Source: Omphalotus guepiniiformis | Taxonomy: Eukaryota > Basidiomycota > Agaricomycetes > Agaricales > Omphalotaceae | Assembly (NCBI GenBank): GCA_028554645.1 | Contig: JAQOOI010000079.1 | Location: 930,001-994,000, forward strand | Direction of reading: 5' to 3' | Length of the DNA stretch: 64,000 nucleotides | Shown: one piece after another, positions 11,811 through 22,580 of the stretch | Layout of the letters: each line of letters opens with the position of its first letter | Position numbering within the stretch: the stretch's first letter is position 1 | The notes under the pieces: generated by a model | What the model was told of the DNA's origin: nothing | The model's database searches: none | What the model saw: only the letters and a program-made list of their open reading frames with translations | Position numbers and translations under genes: made by a program

Positions 11811-13269
11811 CTATAGCGCTTGTGGTAGTGTCGCAGTGTTATCCTTGTCCTGCTTGTCCTGCGCGCCCGAGCGCAGGATTAGGGTCTTGCCCCCGAAGTG
11901 TGACATAGCGGATAAGAAAGCCTCATAGGTGATTTGTCCTCCCAACGTTTCCCAGAATTCCATTAGATTTGCTTCGTCCGGCGTCGGTCGTCTAGTATAA
12001 CCACCAGATAACATCATTTGCAGCGACACTAACCACTCGTAGAAGCCGGCGAAATAATCTGTGGTCTTAGGCACCCACGTAAAGCGATAGATCACTTGAT
12101 TTGCTTTGTCGTTCCATACTCGACGAGGCTCAGCGGTGTACCACGCCTGATACGGAGGGTCCTCAATCAGGCTCCACGGTGTGTCATGACGGCACGCGAC
12201 ACACAACATGACATAGAATAGCGACTCCAAGTCGTGTCGATACATATGACCACGCGTCCACTGAGGATCGAAGATGTTCAAGGCCATGAATGGTTGCGTT
12301 CCCGCACGCTGAGTCGGGTCAGTTGAGCCAACTAATGAAGAGATATCAAAGTCGTTCAGAACGCCGTGAACAGTGTTGTCATCGTCGCACCAAAACATGA
12401 TGTTATTATAACTGATGTCGCGATGAAGAATGCCAGCATACTTGTACAACCAGTGGTGACCTGGAAAGAAGAGATGTCAAATTCAGAAAAGATGAAACAC
12501 AGAAGCATCACGTACATTGAACGACATCGAAGAATACCTGTGCAAGTTCCTCTGGTGACTCCACGTCCTTGAGGGAATATAGCTTCCGCTGAACTATCAC
12601 TCGCATCGTACGCTCCTCATATTCGCTGCCGGCCTGTGTACGAAAATACCCTGCCAATTTGCGCTTGGGTGGGTCGGCCTCCCAGTCTCGCATCTCTGCA
12701 TGCATCACATTTGGCAGATGTTTCTTGACCCATGCATGCTCCCCCTTCGCCATGTCAACAGCACGCTTGATGAATTCGTTCTCACCCACTCTCGACTTGC
12801 TCGGGAAGCTGATCTTGACGACAAAGATATATTTGTTCCAGTCGCAGCCACCGTTACACCCCTTTCCGACGCAAAGACACTTGGCTTCTGCGACAATAGT
12901 GCCACGACCGATGATTCCATGGGAGCGGAAGAGTACGCACGTAAGCTGAATGATCTTGTCATTATCCAGCTTCATCACGAATCCCTCAAGGGGATCTGAG
13001 CCATCCTCCTCCACGTCTTCCTCCTCCTCCACCACCTTATGAATATCCTTGAATCTCTGCATTTCTTTCTTTCTCTCCTTCTGCTGCCTCTTTCTCTCCT
13101 TCTCTAGCTCCTTTCTCCGCCTTTCCAAATCCTTCTCCGCCTGCTTTCTCCTCTGGTCCTCTTGTCTTGCTACTTCGAGTTGCTCACATCGTGTGCACTC
13201 GCGCGCCGGGAGGTGCCCTCGTTGTTCGTGGGTCAAGTGAAGGCAGAATGGTAGAGCGATAAAGGTCAT
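11811..13269 (-). pseudogene. FunK1 protein kinase copy 2, N-truncated, damaged 5' end
   Basis: Short-form FunK1 kinase with two exons, 13269-12516 and 12460-11811, split by a GT-AG intron inside the Cys-His pair just before the catalytic loop. It keeps the coiled coil, GRGT loop, four-Cys insert (CLCVGKGCNGGC), VVKIS, LHRDISYNNIMFW and NDFDISS. Compared with copy 3, two extra A bases in a poly-A run near 13320 put a TAA into the frame behind the MGIHER-type start, so only the internal ATG at 13269 (MTFIALPF) remains. An 11-base gap also removes the TATA-like motif present in copies 3 and 4. The kinase body itself is open and could still be translated from the internal ATG. Calling it a pseudogene is a judgement; it may be expressed weakly. 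Confidence 0.6.
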
Positions 13270-13439
13270 TTTGTTCAATATGGTCTTGGGCAGAGGATAG
13301 TCGTGCTCGGTTTCTTTGTTTTTTTATTGCGCTCGTGTATTCTCATTGTTCTCGCCTTTTGTCACCGTTAATTCCTTTACCTTTTCGGAAACAGTGGATC
13401 ACGTACTAGTGGCCATGACTAAAGGCTACCTCACCATCT

Positions 13440-14299
13440 ATTCACTGAGACGAATAAATGTCTTCGACTCTTGCTGGGCAGCGTAGTAGTCAGAAACCGA
13501 ATCAACTCGCGCACCATCCTGTCGGTCAATGAGTTTGAGGAGAGGCCTAGATTTCTTAACTTTGCTTGCCCCGGTCCAGCTCGTAGTGACACCTTGAGAT
13601 TGTTTTGAGAGTTTTAGTCGGAGCTCTCTTCCCAGGCAGCAAAAGACATTGATGATGATTGGTTGCATACAGACATGGCTAAAAAGAGCACACAAAAAGG
13701 TATCAAGACGTTGAAAGTCTCATTGGTGTAAGGAAGATTTTTAAAAGACGCGACGGGAACGAGACTGACACCGCGTCGAACGATGAGGAACAAACAGTTG
13801 AACAATGAAAGAGGTGTGTGGCGTCACGCGTCAACAGCAATAAGCGCTTGCCCCATCGCCTTTGCGCCACTGGAACGGTTCGGCGTTCGACAGACAAATT
13901 TAATGTTTCATGAAGCTGAAATAAGGATACCTGCAGAAGATCTTGACGGATTCGATGTACGTGTATCATCTCTTCGTTGTGCTCCAGCTGCTATGTAGTA
14001 TTCTAACATCAAGCAGGCGGTTGATTGTAACAAATGAATTGTTTTGTGGGGCAGGTGCGAGGCTAAGTAATATATTCGGTGTAAGGTATCTGTAATGCTA
14101 AGTACAAGTGCGAATAACTTTAAGATGAAATAATATCGATACAGTGTTCCAGAGCGAGACGAGAGCAACGAAAGCAACAATAGCAGAGCAATACAAGAAT
14201 CCAAAGAGCTGAAGATAAGGAAAATGCTCCTAGATGTTTAACAGATCGAACTAGATTCTGGAATTCTGTGGACGAGCGGCACTAGAGGGTGACCTTAGG
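13440..14299. repeat. Duplicated FunK1 3' flank (copy 3) with homoserine dehydrogenase trace
   Basis: Same passenger segment as 7680-8322, here with the piece missing there. On the plus strand near 13930-13965 it reads IPAEDLDGFDV, which matches ADDLNGFDV of the intact homoserine dehydrogenase gene at 32.95 kb in both protein and DNA (gcaga-gatctta/ga-ggattcgatgta). The trace runs opposite to copy 3, the same convergent arrangement as HOM6 and copy 5. Confidence 0.65.
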
Positions 14300-15833
14300 C
14301 TATAGCACTTGTGGTGGTGTCGCAGAGGTATCCGTGTCCTGCTTGTCCTTCGCGGCAGAGCGCAGGATTAGCGTCTTGTCCCCGAACTGTGACATAGCGG
14401 ATAAGAAAGCCTCATAGGTGATGTGTCCTCCCAACGTTTCATAGTCATAGCCCATTAGAACAGCCGGCCTCGGTCGGCTAGTATAACCACAAGATAACAT
14501 CGATTGCAGTGACACCAACCACTCATAAAAGCCAGCGAAATATTCCGTGGTCTCAGGCACCCAATTATAATCGAGCAGCACTCGAGCTCCTTTGTTGTCC
14601 CAGACTCGATCAGGTTCAGCGGTGAACCACAACTGATACGGAGGGTCGTCAATCAGGCTCCACGGCGTGTCATGGCGGCACGCGACACATAGAATGACAT
14701 AGAATAGCGACTCCAAGTCGTGTCGATACATATGACCACGCGTCCACCGAGGATTGAACATGTCAAAGGCCATAAATGGTTGCGTTCCCGCACGCTGAGT
14801 CGGGTCAGTTGAGCCAACTAATGAAGAGAGATCAAAGTCGTTCAGAACACCGTGAACAGTGTTGTCATCGTCGCACCAAAACATGATGTTATTATAACTG
14901 ATGTCGCGATGAAGAATGCCAGCATACTTGTACAACCAGTGGTGACCTGGAAAGAAAAGATGTCAGATTCAGAAAAGACGAGATACAGAAGCATCACGTA
15001 CATTGAACGATATCGAAGAATACCTGTGCAAGTTCCTCTGGTGACTCCACGTCCTTGAGGGAATATAGCTTCCGCTGAACTATCACTCGCATCGTACGCT
15101 CCTCATATTCGCTGCCGGCCTGTGTACGAAAATACCCTGCCAATTTGCGCTTGGGTGGGTCGGCTTTCCAGTCTCGCGTCTCCGCATGCATCACATTTGG
15201 CAGATGTTTCTTGACCCATGCATGCTCCCCCTTCGCCATGTCAACAGCACGCTTGATGAAGTCGTTCTCAGCCTCTCTCGACTTGCTCTGGAAGCTAATC
15301 TTGACGACAAACTTATACTTGTTCCAGTCGCAGCCACCTTTACACGCGTTTCCGACGCAAAGACACTTCGCCTCCGCGACAATAGTACCCCGACCGATGA
15401 TTCCATGGGAGCGGAAGAGTACGCACGTAAGCTGAATGCTCTTGTCATTATCCAGCTTCATCACGAATCCCTCAAGGGGATCTGAGCCATCCTCCTCCAC
15501 GTCTTCCTCCTCCTCCACCACCTTATGAATATCCTTGAATCTCTGCATTTCCCTTCTTCTCTCCTTCTGCTGCCTCTTTCTCTCCTTCTCTAGCTCCTTT
15601 CTCCGCCTTTCCAAATCCTTCTCCGCCTGCTTTCTCCTCTGGTCCTCTTGTCTTGCTACTTCGAGTTGCTCACATCGTGTGCACTCACGCGCCGAGAGGT
15701 GCCCTCGTTGTTCGTGGGTCAAGTGAAGGCAGAATGGTAGAGCGATAAAGGTCATTTTGTTCTCCAATATGGTCTTGGGCAGAGGATAGTCGTGCTCGGT
15801 TTCTTTGTTTTTATCGCGCTCGTGTATTCCCAT
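14300..15833 (-). CDS. FunK1 protein kinase copy 3, N-truncated form
   Basis: Short-form FunK1 kinase of two exons, 15833-15002 and 14946-14300 (about 492 residues). The ATG at 15833 opens MGIHERDKNKET, a 5' end shared with copy 4 but absent from the full-length copies; homology to them begins at MTFIALPFCLH. It therefore lacks the N-terminal FunK1 region with the WGDLQHFIEVK motif. The kinase body is complete: basic coiled coil, short acidic run, GRGT loop, CLCVGNACKGGC insert, VVKIS lysine strand, LHRDISYNNIMFW, NDFDLSS and YRHDLESLFYV. A TATA-like cataaaag lies about 80 bases upstream (near 15915). No frame lesion is seen, so this copy is probably functional as a kinase. Confidence 0.88.
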
Positions 15834-15907
15834 TGTTCTCGCCTTTTGTCACCGTTAATCTTCTCGGAAACAGTGGCTCACGTACTAGTGGCCATAGCTA
15901 AAGGCTA

Positions 15908-15926
15908 CCACTTTTATGCCTCACCA
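15908..15926 (-). promoter_or_regulatory. TATA-like element of FunK1 copy 3
   Basis: On the minus strand this reads ggtgaggcataaaagtgg. Copy 4 has gatgtataaaaatggtgg in the same place, whereas copy 2 lacks these 11 bases. Position, about 80 bases before the ATG, suits a core promoter. Confidence 0.5.
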
Positions 15927-15959
15927 TCTATTCACTGAGACGAATGAATGTCTCCTTTT

Positions 15960-17130
15960 GACACGAATACGAATGTCCTTTTGAATGATTGAGGAGAAGA
16001 AGAAATTATTGACAACTATTTGTATTCATTCCTGTGGGACCTCACCTCCACCTCCAAAAGGCTTCAACGCCATCGTTCAGCCTGAACGTCTTCCCTTTGT
16101 CAAGTATGTGTCTTTGAAAGTTAAATTCACCTTGTTGTTCAAGGCTGTTCGCCGAGACTTCACATTTTCGCTCCAACTCATCCAGCCAGCAAACGACGCA
16201 CAACTTCGTTATCAGGGAACGAAAGCAGGCTATGGTAGACAAATTCAGCACTCGCCGACGATTCTCATACCCGTGTATGCAATGTGCATCCCCTTGTAAA
16301 TCCAATCCAATTCACGCTCAATTCACACCGAAAAGAGATGAGATTAATCAACACAAAAACTTTTTAGAAAATTAAAGCGCCCCCGGCGGGATTCCCATAT
16401 ATAGGAGCCCCGCCCGGGGCGCTTTAATTTTCTAAAAAGTTTTTTCTTTTATTAATCTCATTTCTTTCCCGTGTGATTTTTCCTGTGCATGGGTATTCCG
16501 AGGGTTGGCTATGTGTCATCGTCACTGGTCAGCAGGCTGGCAGCTACCTCCACCTCATTGCTCCCCTCGAGACTTGTTGATATGGTTGAACTTGCAGTCT
16601 TCTTATGAATCGTGGATCGTTGTTGAGTTATGCATAATCTGACACGGACATTCACTGCCGTGGCCATTGGAGCACCGGGGATCCTCTCTATGGATCGACA
16701 TACATGGTGACTCCAGGACCCTTCCTCAAATTGTGGCCGTGTCTACACTGAAGGTCCGAAGCCCCAGAGCTCCACCTCTTTCACTACACGGGCACCCCAT
16801 TCCGAAATCTTACAAGACGTTATTTTGCTTCTAAAGTCATTATGAACGAAGCATGAATGCCAAAAGCAGAGTTGAAGTGACATTTCCATGCCTGCCGGAG
16901 AACATTCTCATTCAACATTCTCGTTCCTTACTTACATGAAACTGCAGTGCAGACTGGTACCGGGGCGTTGGATTTTCTGGCTTTTGAGTGGCTTAAATTA
17001 GCCCCACCGGTGACCTTTCGCCTTTCGCTAATATTGCGGTGCTTTTTCATTCAAGATGAAACATCACGTTGCATTCGATTTTGCTCCCAGCCTCGGCATT
17101 GTGTAAGTTTGCGGTTATGTAGAATGCAAA
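15960..17130. other. Intergenic region with a foldback element
   Basis: No gene recognised. It contains the hairpin described separately and, near its right end, the promoter of the secreted protein gene. Confidence 0.5.
16318..16480. mobile_element. Foldback (hairpin) element, MITE-like
   Basis: Two arms of about 70 bases are near-perfect reverse complements: aaactttttagaaaattaaagcgcc... on the left and ...ggcgctttaattttctaaaaagttt on the right, with outer parts gagattaat / attaatctc and tcacac / gtgtga also pairing. The loop is only about 15 bases (attcccatatatagg). This is the shape of a foldback MITE or of a recent inverted duplication. No clear target-site duplication could be identified by eye, and no second copy is present in the window. 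Confidence 0.55.
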
Positions 17131-17140
17131 GGTATAAAAG
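17131..17140 (+). promoter_or_regulatory. TATA box of secreted protein gene
   Basis: ggtataaaag lies about 117 bases upstream of the ATG at 17251, followed by a C/T-rich leader (ttcctatcccctaagcac), a common arrangement at strongly expressed basidiomycete genes. Confidence 0.6.
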
Positions 17141-17250
17141 AGGACCACTCTAACTGCTTATTTTCCTATCCCCTAAGCACTAAAGACCCTTCACCGAAAG
17201 ACTCTTTACCTGCATCACAGTTCCTCCAACACCTTCCCCTCTAAACCATC

Positions 17251-17817
17251 ATGAAGTTCTCTTTCGCCGCCCTCGTCTCCGTCGCTGCCCTCGCTACCTC
17301 TGCTTTTGCTCAGACGGCAAACATTGGCGCTCCTACAGACATGACTTCAGTCTCACCTGGTTCCAACTTGACTGTTACGATCAACCGTCCGGTAAGCAAC
17401 TGAGCTTGATCTGCAGTTACCATCGACAGTAGACTGATTGATTAATGTTGTCTCTCAGGATTCTCTTTCTGGTTCCGAAGAAGTCGCAGTTGTCATCGGT
17501 ATTGTTTCTTGTGGGTCAGGGTCTTGCCCTGGACCTGAGAACGATCTTGGAACTATCCTCTACAACGGGCCATTCAATCCTCAATTCTCCAACCCTTCTG
17601 ATAGCCTCCCTCCGCATGAAAATTACACTATTACGATCCCGGCTACGCTACAGAAGGGTATCGCCCAACTTGGTGTTGCGCACGTTGCTCTCATTGGGGT
17701 GAGTGTTGTAAAAGGTTTTTCTAGATAGTTCGTGTTACTGATCAAGGGGTTTCTTTCGTATAGGCTGGATTGGCACCCTTCTTGGAGACTTTCAATACTA
17801 CCTTGAACATTGTTTAA
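17251..17817 (+). CDS. Small secreted protein, unknown function
   Basis: Three exons: 17251-17391, 17459-17698 and 17764-17817, with GT-AG introns that keep frame, giving about 144 residues. The start MKFSFAALVSVAALATSAFA is a textbook signal peptide ending before QTANIG. The mature part is Thr/Ser/Pro/Asn-rich with likely N-glycosylation sites (NLT, NYT, NTT) and few cysteines (VSCGSGSCPGP). Pattern TDMTSVSPGSNLTVTINRP followed by SGSEEVAVVIGI suggests a beta-sandwich, as in many small secreted proteins of mushrooms, but I cannot name a family. A TATA box and C/T-rich leader support high expression. It sits alone between duplicated regions. Confidence 0.85.
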
Positions 17818-18519
17818 TGGACGATACTTACTTATTGTTCCTCATGGACTTGATTATATCAATATTCATTCAATTTCTGTAATATAGCACACCAGTCTTT
17901 TCTTGATCGGACTTGTTATTGTACACTATAACGGATACACCAGAAAGTAGTATAATACATATTTGATATGTACCGTCAACAATATGAACATCACATTTGG
18001 TTCTTAACGAGTTCGCCTTTGTTACATCTTCTGAAGAACTGCTTTGTGTTAATGCTATCATACGTACGCTGATAAACCGCACCTAATTCAGTGCATGAGT
18101 ATCTGTGGTCATCCTATTGGCGCTTCTTCGCACGCGTCTCCTAAAGCGAGCTTTGACCACCAAGAGTCGATGCACAATTCAGGTCCATAAAGCGGCGAAA
18201 AAGCCTGAAACCGCAACATTGGTGCATACCCATGACAGGTAGTAGGTAATTGAGACATGCATCACCGTCAATCGCGTGCGCCTGCCACTGAGAATCCACC
18301 GAGCTGAGAATCCACCGAGCTTTGTCCACAATTGAAGCATATCCATTGATCAATGATTTTCGCGAAGAGTGTTATACATAGTGACTCGAAGGCTCGAAGT
18401 TCCGAACTCCAACCAACAGTCTGCCACAACATAACAAAAGGGAAAGTTGTTGTTCAAATGCTGACGTGGCCCAAAACCTTTGACCTTCCCCGGAGATACA
18501 CCCCAAATGAACAGTATGA
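17818..18519. other. Intergenic region with a short tandem repeat
   Basis: No gene recognised. Two copies in a row of tgagaatccaccgagct occur near 18290-18325. The diverged inverted duplication starts around 18520-18620. Confidence 0.5.
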
Positions 18520-18619
18520 GCCTGAATACAAGCCTGTAGATCACTATATCCGCAGGGCTCCGAGTCAAGAGCGGATTCGCGTGCATAAGTGCTCGCTGTC
18601 GTAGGAACCGAGAGAATCC

Positions 18620-19960
18620 TCCTTGGGCCACTAACAGTGGACTTCGAGGACTCGGAATCAATCGCAGTGAGAGCTATTGGAGTTGAAGATCGGCACCAGG
18701 CGCAGGGGGAAAATATTCACCCAAAGCATTGGCAGTGGAATTTCTATAGTCCTTAGCCTGCCAAACAGCTCAGGTTGGGCTAGACTTTCTTAACTTTCTG
18801 AAAATATTGCCCAGACTCCATGAGAAGATGGCTTTCGCGATGCGGCTCGGCCTCGAGATGAGATAATAGGCAGATGAATTTATAACATATCTATCCAACA
18901 CAGATGAACATTTGTAATGTGGGATGAAAGAACCCCAGTCACACGTACCAATGGAACTTGTTATAGGCGCAACTTGGAAGTCGAACACTGAACGTCGGAG
19001 CCGCTGTATAGAACCGCTCGACTGCACCTGACCTGAACCAGAGTCATGTAAGGTCATGTACCGTAAGAATCGGTTCCGATGTGTAAAGGTACAGGAACTG
19101 ACACCAGTTGTATCGTGAGGTCGCACGTAGCTGAGCGATTACCCGGGGGAGGTGAAGAGTGCAGAATATGACGCTCATTTCAAAGGGTATTGGAAGAGCT
19201 GGAATCAGGCCGACAGTCCTGGGATTTTGCAGGGGAAGGAAACGCAAGGACGCGTCGACCATTGGTAACAAATTGTTCCTTGATCGACAAAGGAAGGCCA
19301 GAGGTTCAAGGAAGCGGGGCCCTCCTGCGATACACACCGGCGGGGTACGCCGGTAAATGAGGACGATGCACGAATGTTAGTTGCAAGTATGAATGAAATG
19401 ATATCGCATAGAGAGACCTCTACAGATATGATCAGTTGTGATCACAAAGGAGGAGAGCAACAACTCACTGAATTCAGAACCTACTTCATTCCCCTACGAG
19501 CACTTTGCTGCTCCGAAATTCAATGAACCGCGTTCAGAGTACACATTTCGCCAGCCCCCCATTTCAACACTATCTCCTCTCCATAGGGAAGAAACGAATA
19601 CGATCATGGTGCTACAATTCTCCGTACCAGCCAACTTGATGTTTCGTGAAGCTGGAACAGAAGTAAGGATATCACCTCAGTATCCTGTGATACTGAAAAA
19701 AGCCACTGTAACATACCTCTAACTGCACCTAGCGTCATTGAGTTTTAGCCCGGTGAGAGTTCACAAGCTTGCACTTCATGCTGTGAATTTCATTGTCGAG
19801 CTGCAGATGGCGCGGTGGATTGGGAATACCAGGGGATCTGAGTAAGAAAATTAACATACGCTCCGGTGCAGTGATTTCCCATCTTCAAGCTGCTCTCCTC
19901 CCAGCGTCACGACCCCCTAAGGCCTATAAATGGCGGGAACGAGCTTCGTGAATCATCTCC
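18620..19960. repeat. Left arm of old inverted duplication around the histone locus
   Basis: Segments match the reverse complement of 25800-28770 in collinear inverted order: gcaccaggcgcagggg with ccaaagcattgg (18690-18740) pairs with 28650-28620; gagccgctgta, aagaatcggttccgatg (19000-19080) with 28500-28410; cattggaagag...ggaaacgcaagga (19180-19260) with 28270-28200; gctgctccgaaattcaatg (19508) with 26200; catcttcaagctgctc (19880) with 25850. The arms are clearly diverged. Some pieces look like decayed coding sequence, but no family was recognised. Confidence 0.65.
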
Positions 19961-20206
19961 CCGGAAGCAGTAAATATAACGCGACATGAAAGAGAGTGGA
20001 AGAGGTGATACAGACAAACGTGACTTAGCGGACTCATGCGCAGATCATCGAGGTGAAGGATAAAGTCAGCTCCATTCAACATGCAATTCACCATTCCACT
20101 GATGTGAGCAAGTATCAAGAATAGTAAAAAGATATTATAAATACGATACGTGGTACATCGATAAAATACAGCGATCAAAGCATATAAAAACACCCCAAAA
20201 TCTAAT

Positions 20207-20808
20207 TTACTTCGCTCCTGCTGAGAACTGAAGGACAGAAGAGTCAGGGTCAGGCGATAGGTGAATGAAAGATTTGGCTGACCTTAGTAACAGACTTGGT
20301 ACCCTCAGAAATAGCGTGCTTGGCAAGTTCACCAGGGAGAATTAGCCGTACAGATGTTTGAATCTCACGAGATGAGATGGTGGATTTTTTCGAGTATGTG
20401 GCAAGTTCTAAGTGAATATCGAGTTAACGATCGGTGAATGAGTACAGGTGAAGAACACATACTGGAGGCCTCGGTGGCGATCCGCTCGAAGATATCATTG
20501 ACGAAGCTGTTAAGAATAGCCATCGCCTTGTTGGAGATACCAGTATCAGGGTGAACCTGCTTGAGGACTTAAACACGTCGAAATGTCAGAAAAGCCAAGA
20601 CAAAATAAATGCGCGCTAAAATCTGACCTTTGTAGATGTAGGAGGAGTAGGTCTCCTTTCTCGACTTCTTTCTCTTCTTCTTCTCACCCTCAGCTGGTGC
20701 AGGCTTAGAAGTCTTCTTTGCAGCTTTAGCACCCTCAGTCTTGGCCGGAGCCTTGCTGGCAGTGCTGGCGGGGGCTTTGCCGGCAGTCGAAGCGGGTTTG
20801 GGTCCCAT
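20207..20808 (-). CDS. HTB1: Histone H2B
   Basis: Core nucleosome histone H2B. The start [15 protein letters not shown] opens a Lys/Ala/Pro-rich tail, followed by [71 protein letters not shown] and [21 protein letters not shown], ending FSAGAK. Four exons: 20808 to about 20627, about 20569-20463, 20408-20283 and 20227-20207, all with GT-AG introns; the last exon codes only six residues. The penultimate Lys region contains the family's C-terminal ubiquitination site (VTK). It is transcribed divergently from H2A, sharing a 318-base promoter. No lesion. Confidence 0.96.
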
Positions 20809-21126
20809 TGGAATAGAGTTGAATAATGTGGGTGGAGAGGTGAAGTTGCGACGCGGTGGTGGTGGTTAAGGGAAAAGAAGCGATTGAGATTTCGGTCGGG
20901 GTGTGAAGCGGGGTTTATATATTGACGCGTTGGCTTGCCTTTGTTTGGTTTTGGACGCGTCTTTGTTGAGCGTAATAAACGAAAGGCACTCCACGTGATC
21001 ATCTCACGGTATAAATACTCAGTGTCTTCATCCTTTCCCGACTTGTTCATCTACACTCATCACCTCAAGCACCCTCTCAGCCAACTCACTCAAACTAACT
21101 CTTTCTTCACCCTCTAATCACATACA
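20809..21126. promoter_or_regulatory. Divergent H2B/H2A promoter with two MCB-type motifs
   Basis: A 318-base shared promoter. A minus-strand TATA (atataaaccc, 20914-20922) serves H2B and a plus-strand TATA (gtataaata, 21009-21017) serves H2A. Two ACGCGT motifs at 20925-20930 and 20955-20960 lie between them. ACGCGT is the MluI cell-cycle box bound by MBF in other fungi at G1/S, so S-phase control is a reasonable inference. Confidence 0.7.
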
Positions 21127-21661
21127 ATGTCTGGCAAAGGTGGAAAATCTGGAAAGACCGGTGGCAAGGCTGGCGGTGACGGCTCTAAATCTCAGTCTCG
21201 TTCTGCGAAGGCGGGTCTTCAGTTCCCCGTCGGTCGTGTCCACCGTCTTTTGAAGAAGGGCAACTATGCTCAGCGTGTTGGCGCGGGTGCACCAGGTGAG
21301 TTCGACTTTTCGAGTTCTTCAACGCGCTTTTTCTCATTTTGCGACTTTTCAAGTTTATCTCGCTGCTGTGCTGGAATACCTTGCTGCTGAAATTCTTGAA
21401 CTTGCTGGTAACGCAGCCCGGGATAACAAGAAGCAGCGTATTGTTCCCCGTCACTTGCAGCTCGCCATCCGAAATGATGAAGAGTACGTCTTTCCATTGA
21501 TTGGCTCCGACTTTTTCCTGACTCGTCTTTATAGGCTTAACAAACTTTTGGGAGATGTTGTCATCTCACAGGGTGGTGTTGTACCCCATATCGAATCTCA
21601 ACTACTGCCTTCCAAGTCAGGGAAGGGCAAAAAGGACGAGGGTATCAGTCAGGAAGTGTAG
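21127..21661 (+). CDS. HTA1: Histone H2A
   Basis: Core nucleosome histone H2[20 protein letters not shown] is followed by [30 protein letters not shown], then [40 protein letters not shown], then [20 protein letters not shown]. Two short introns (about 21295-21351, gtgagt...caag, and one after NDEE near 21484-21534) are read through in the raw frame and must be removed. The protein ends GISQEV, an SQE-hydrophobic tail of the H2A.X type that is phosphorylated on Ser after DNA breaks; fungi use this tail on their main H2A. Intact. Confidence 0.96.
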
Positions 21662-22490
21662 ATGGTTGGATTGCTTGTTTTCTTCTCTTTATTGTTTTGT
21701 ACCAGCACCCTGTATTATTTGCGCAATTTTTTAGTATAATTATTCCTTTTACCCTTGGCGCCTTGGGTTAACTCTTCCTGTTGCTGGGTGTCCTAAGTTT
21801 ATTCAACGTTTGAACTCTTCCTTCTCTCGTTAATTGTGTCGAAAGTATCTTAGATGGAGGTGGAATTTTACGTGGATTGGTCACATCTGTTGAAATGGCC
21901 CATCCTCTTTCGTTGGCAAGAAGTTAGAACGATTCTTCAGTATTTCTCACTTTGACAACTGGCGAAAAACTTGACGATGCCTTTCTCTCTTTCGATCACC
22001 AACCTACGGTTCAGCTTCGCCTTCATAAAACACTAGCTCGAAAGATCCAGAATTTCTAGCAGGAGTTAGCTATGCAAGGAAGCACTCGAAAACCAAAGGC
22101 GGACAAAGGATGTCGATGATGACCTGCGGAATACTCCATGAGGTGCGCATTATGCAGATTCCCTACCGAATTCCTTCTCATTCACTGCTAGATTGAATAA
22201 CTAGAGATTGTGAATTACTTGCAAGGACGACGAGAAACGACGACATGCGGGATCCTCGTACGTAGACTCAGGGGTCGTAGGCTCAACAAGAAGGGTCAAA
22301 TCTCTTCGCCTCTTCAGGCAAACACAAGGCTGGATTCGGGATCGCTTGACAGCATCCTCTGTAGATGCTGTCGATCATGCTGCCGAGCTGTGCTTTGGAG
22401 CAAAGTTGATGCATTCCTGGATGTTTGTGTCGATGTACCGGACGCTTTCCATCTGTGTGGCCATACCGGTTCATCCTGAGCGAGATGGTG
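21662..22490. other. Intergenic region between H2A and FunK1 copy 4
   Basis: No gene recognised. The last ~90 bases resemble the 5' flank of FunK1 copies 2 and 3. Confidence 0.5.
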
Positions 22491-22500
22491 ATGTATAAAA
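22491..22500 (+). promoter_or_regulatory. TATA box of FunK1 copy 4
   Basis: atgtataaaa lies about 85 bases upstream of the ATG at 22581, within flank shared with copies 2 and 3 (actagtacgtgatccactg). Confidence 0.55.
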
Positions 22501-22580
22501 ATGGTGGCCTTTAGCCACTAGTACGTGATCCACTGTTTCCGAAAAGGTAAAGAAATTAACGGTGACAAAAGGCGAGAACA

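Noticed and set aside
16318..16480. Intrinsic transcription terminator
   Set aside because: The hairpin is far longer than a bacterial terminator and the genome is eukaryotic; a foldback element is a better fit.
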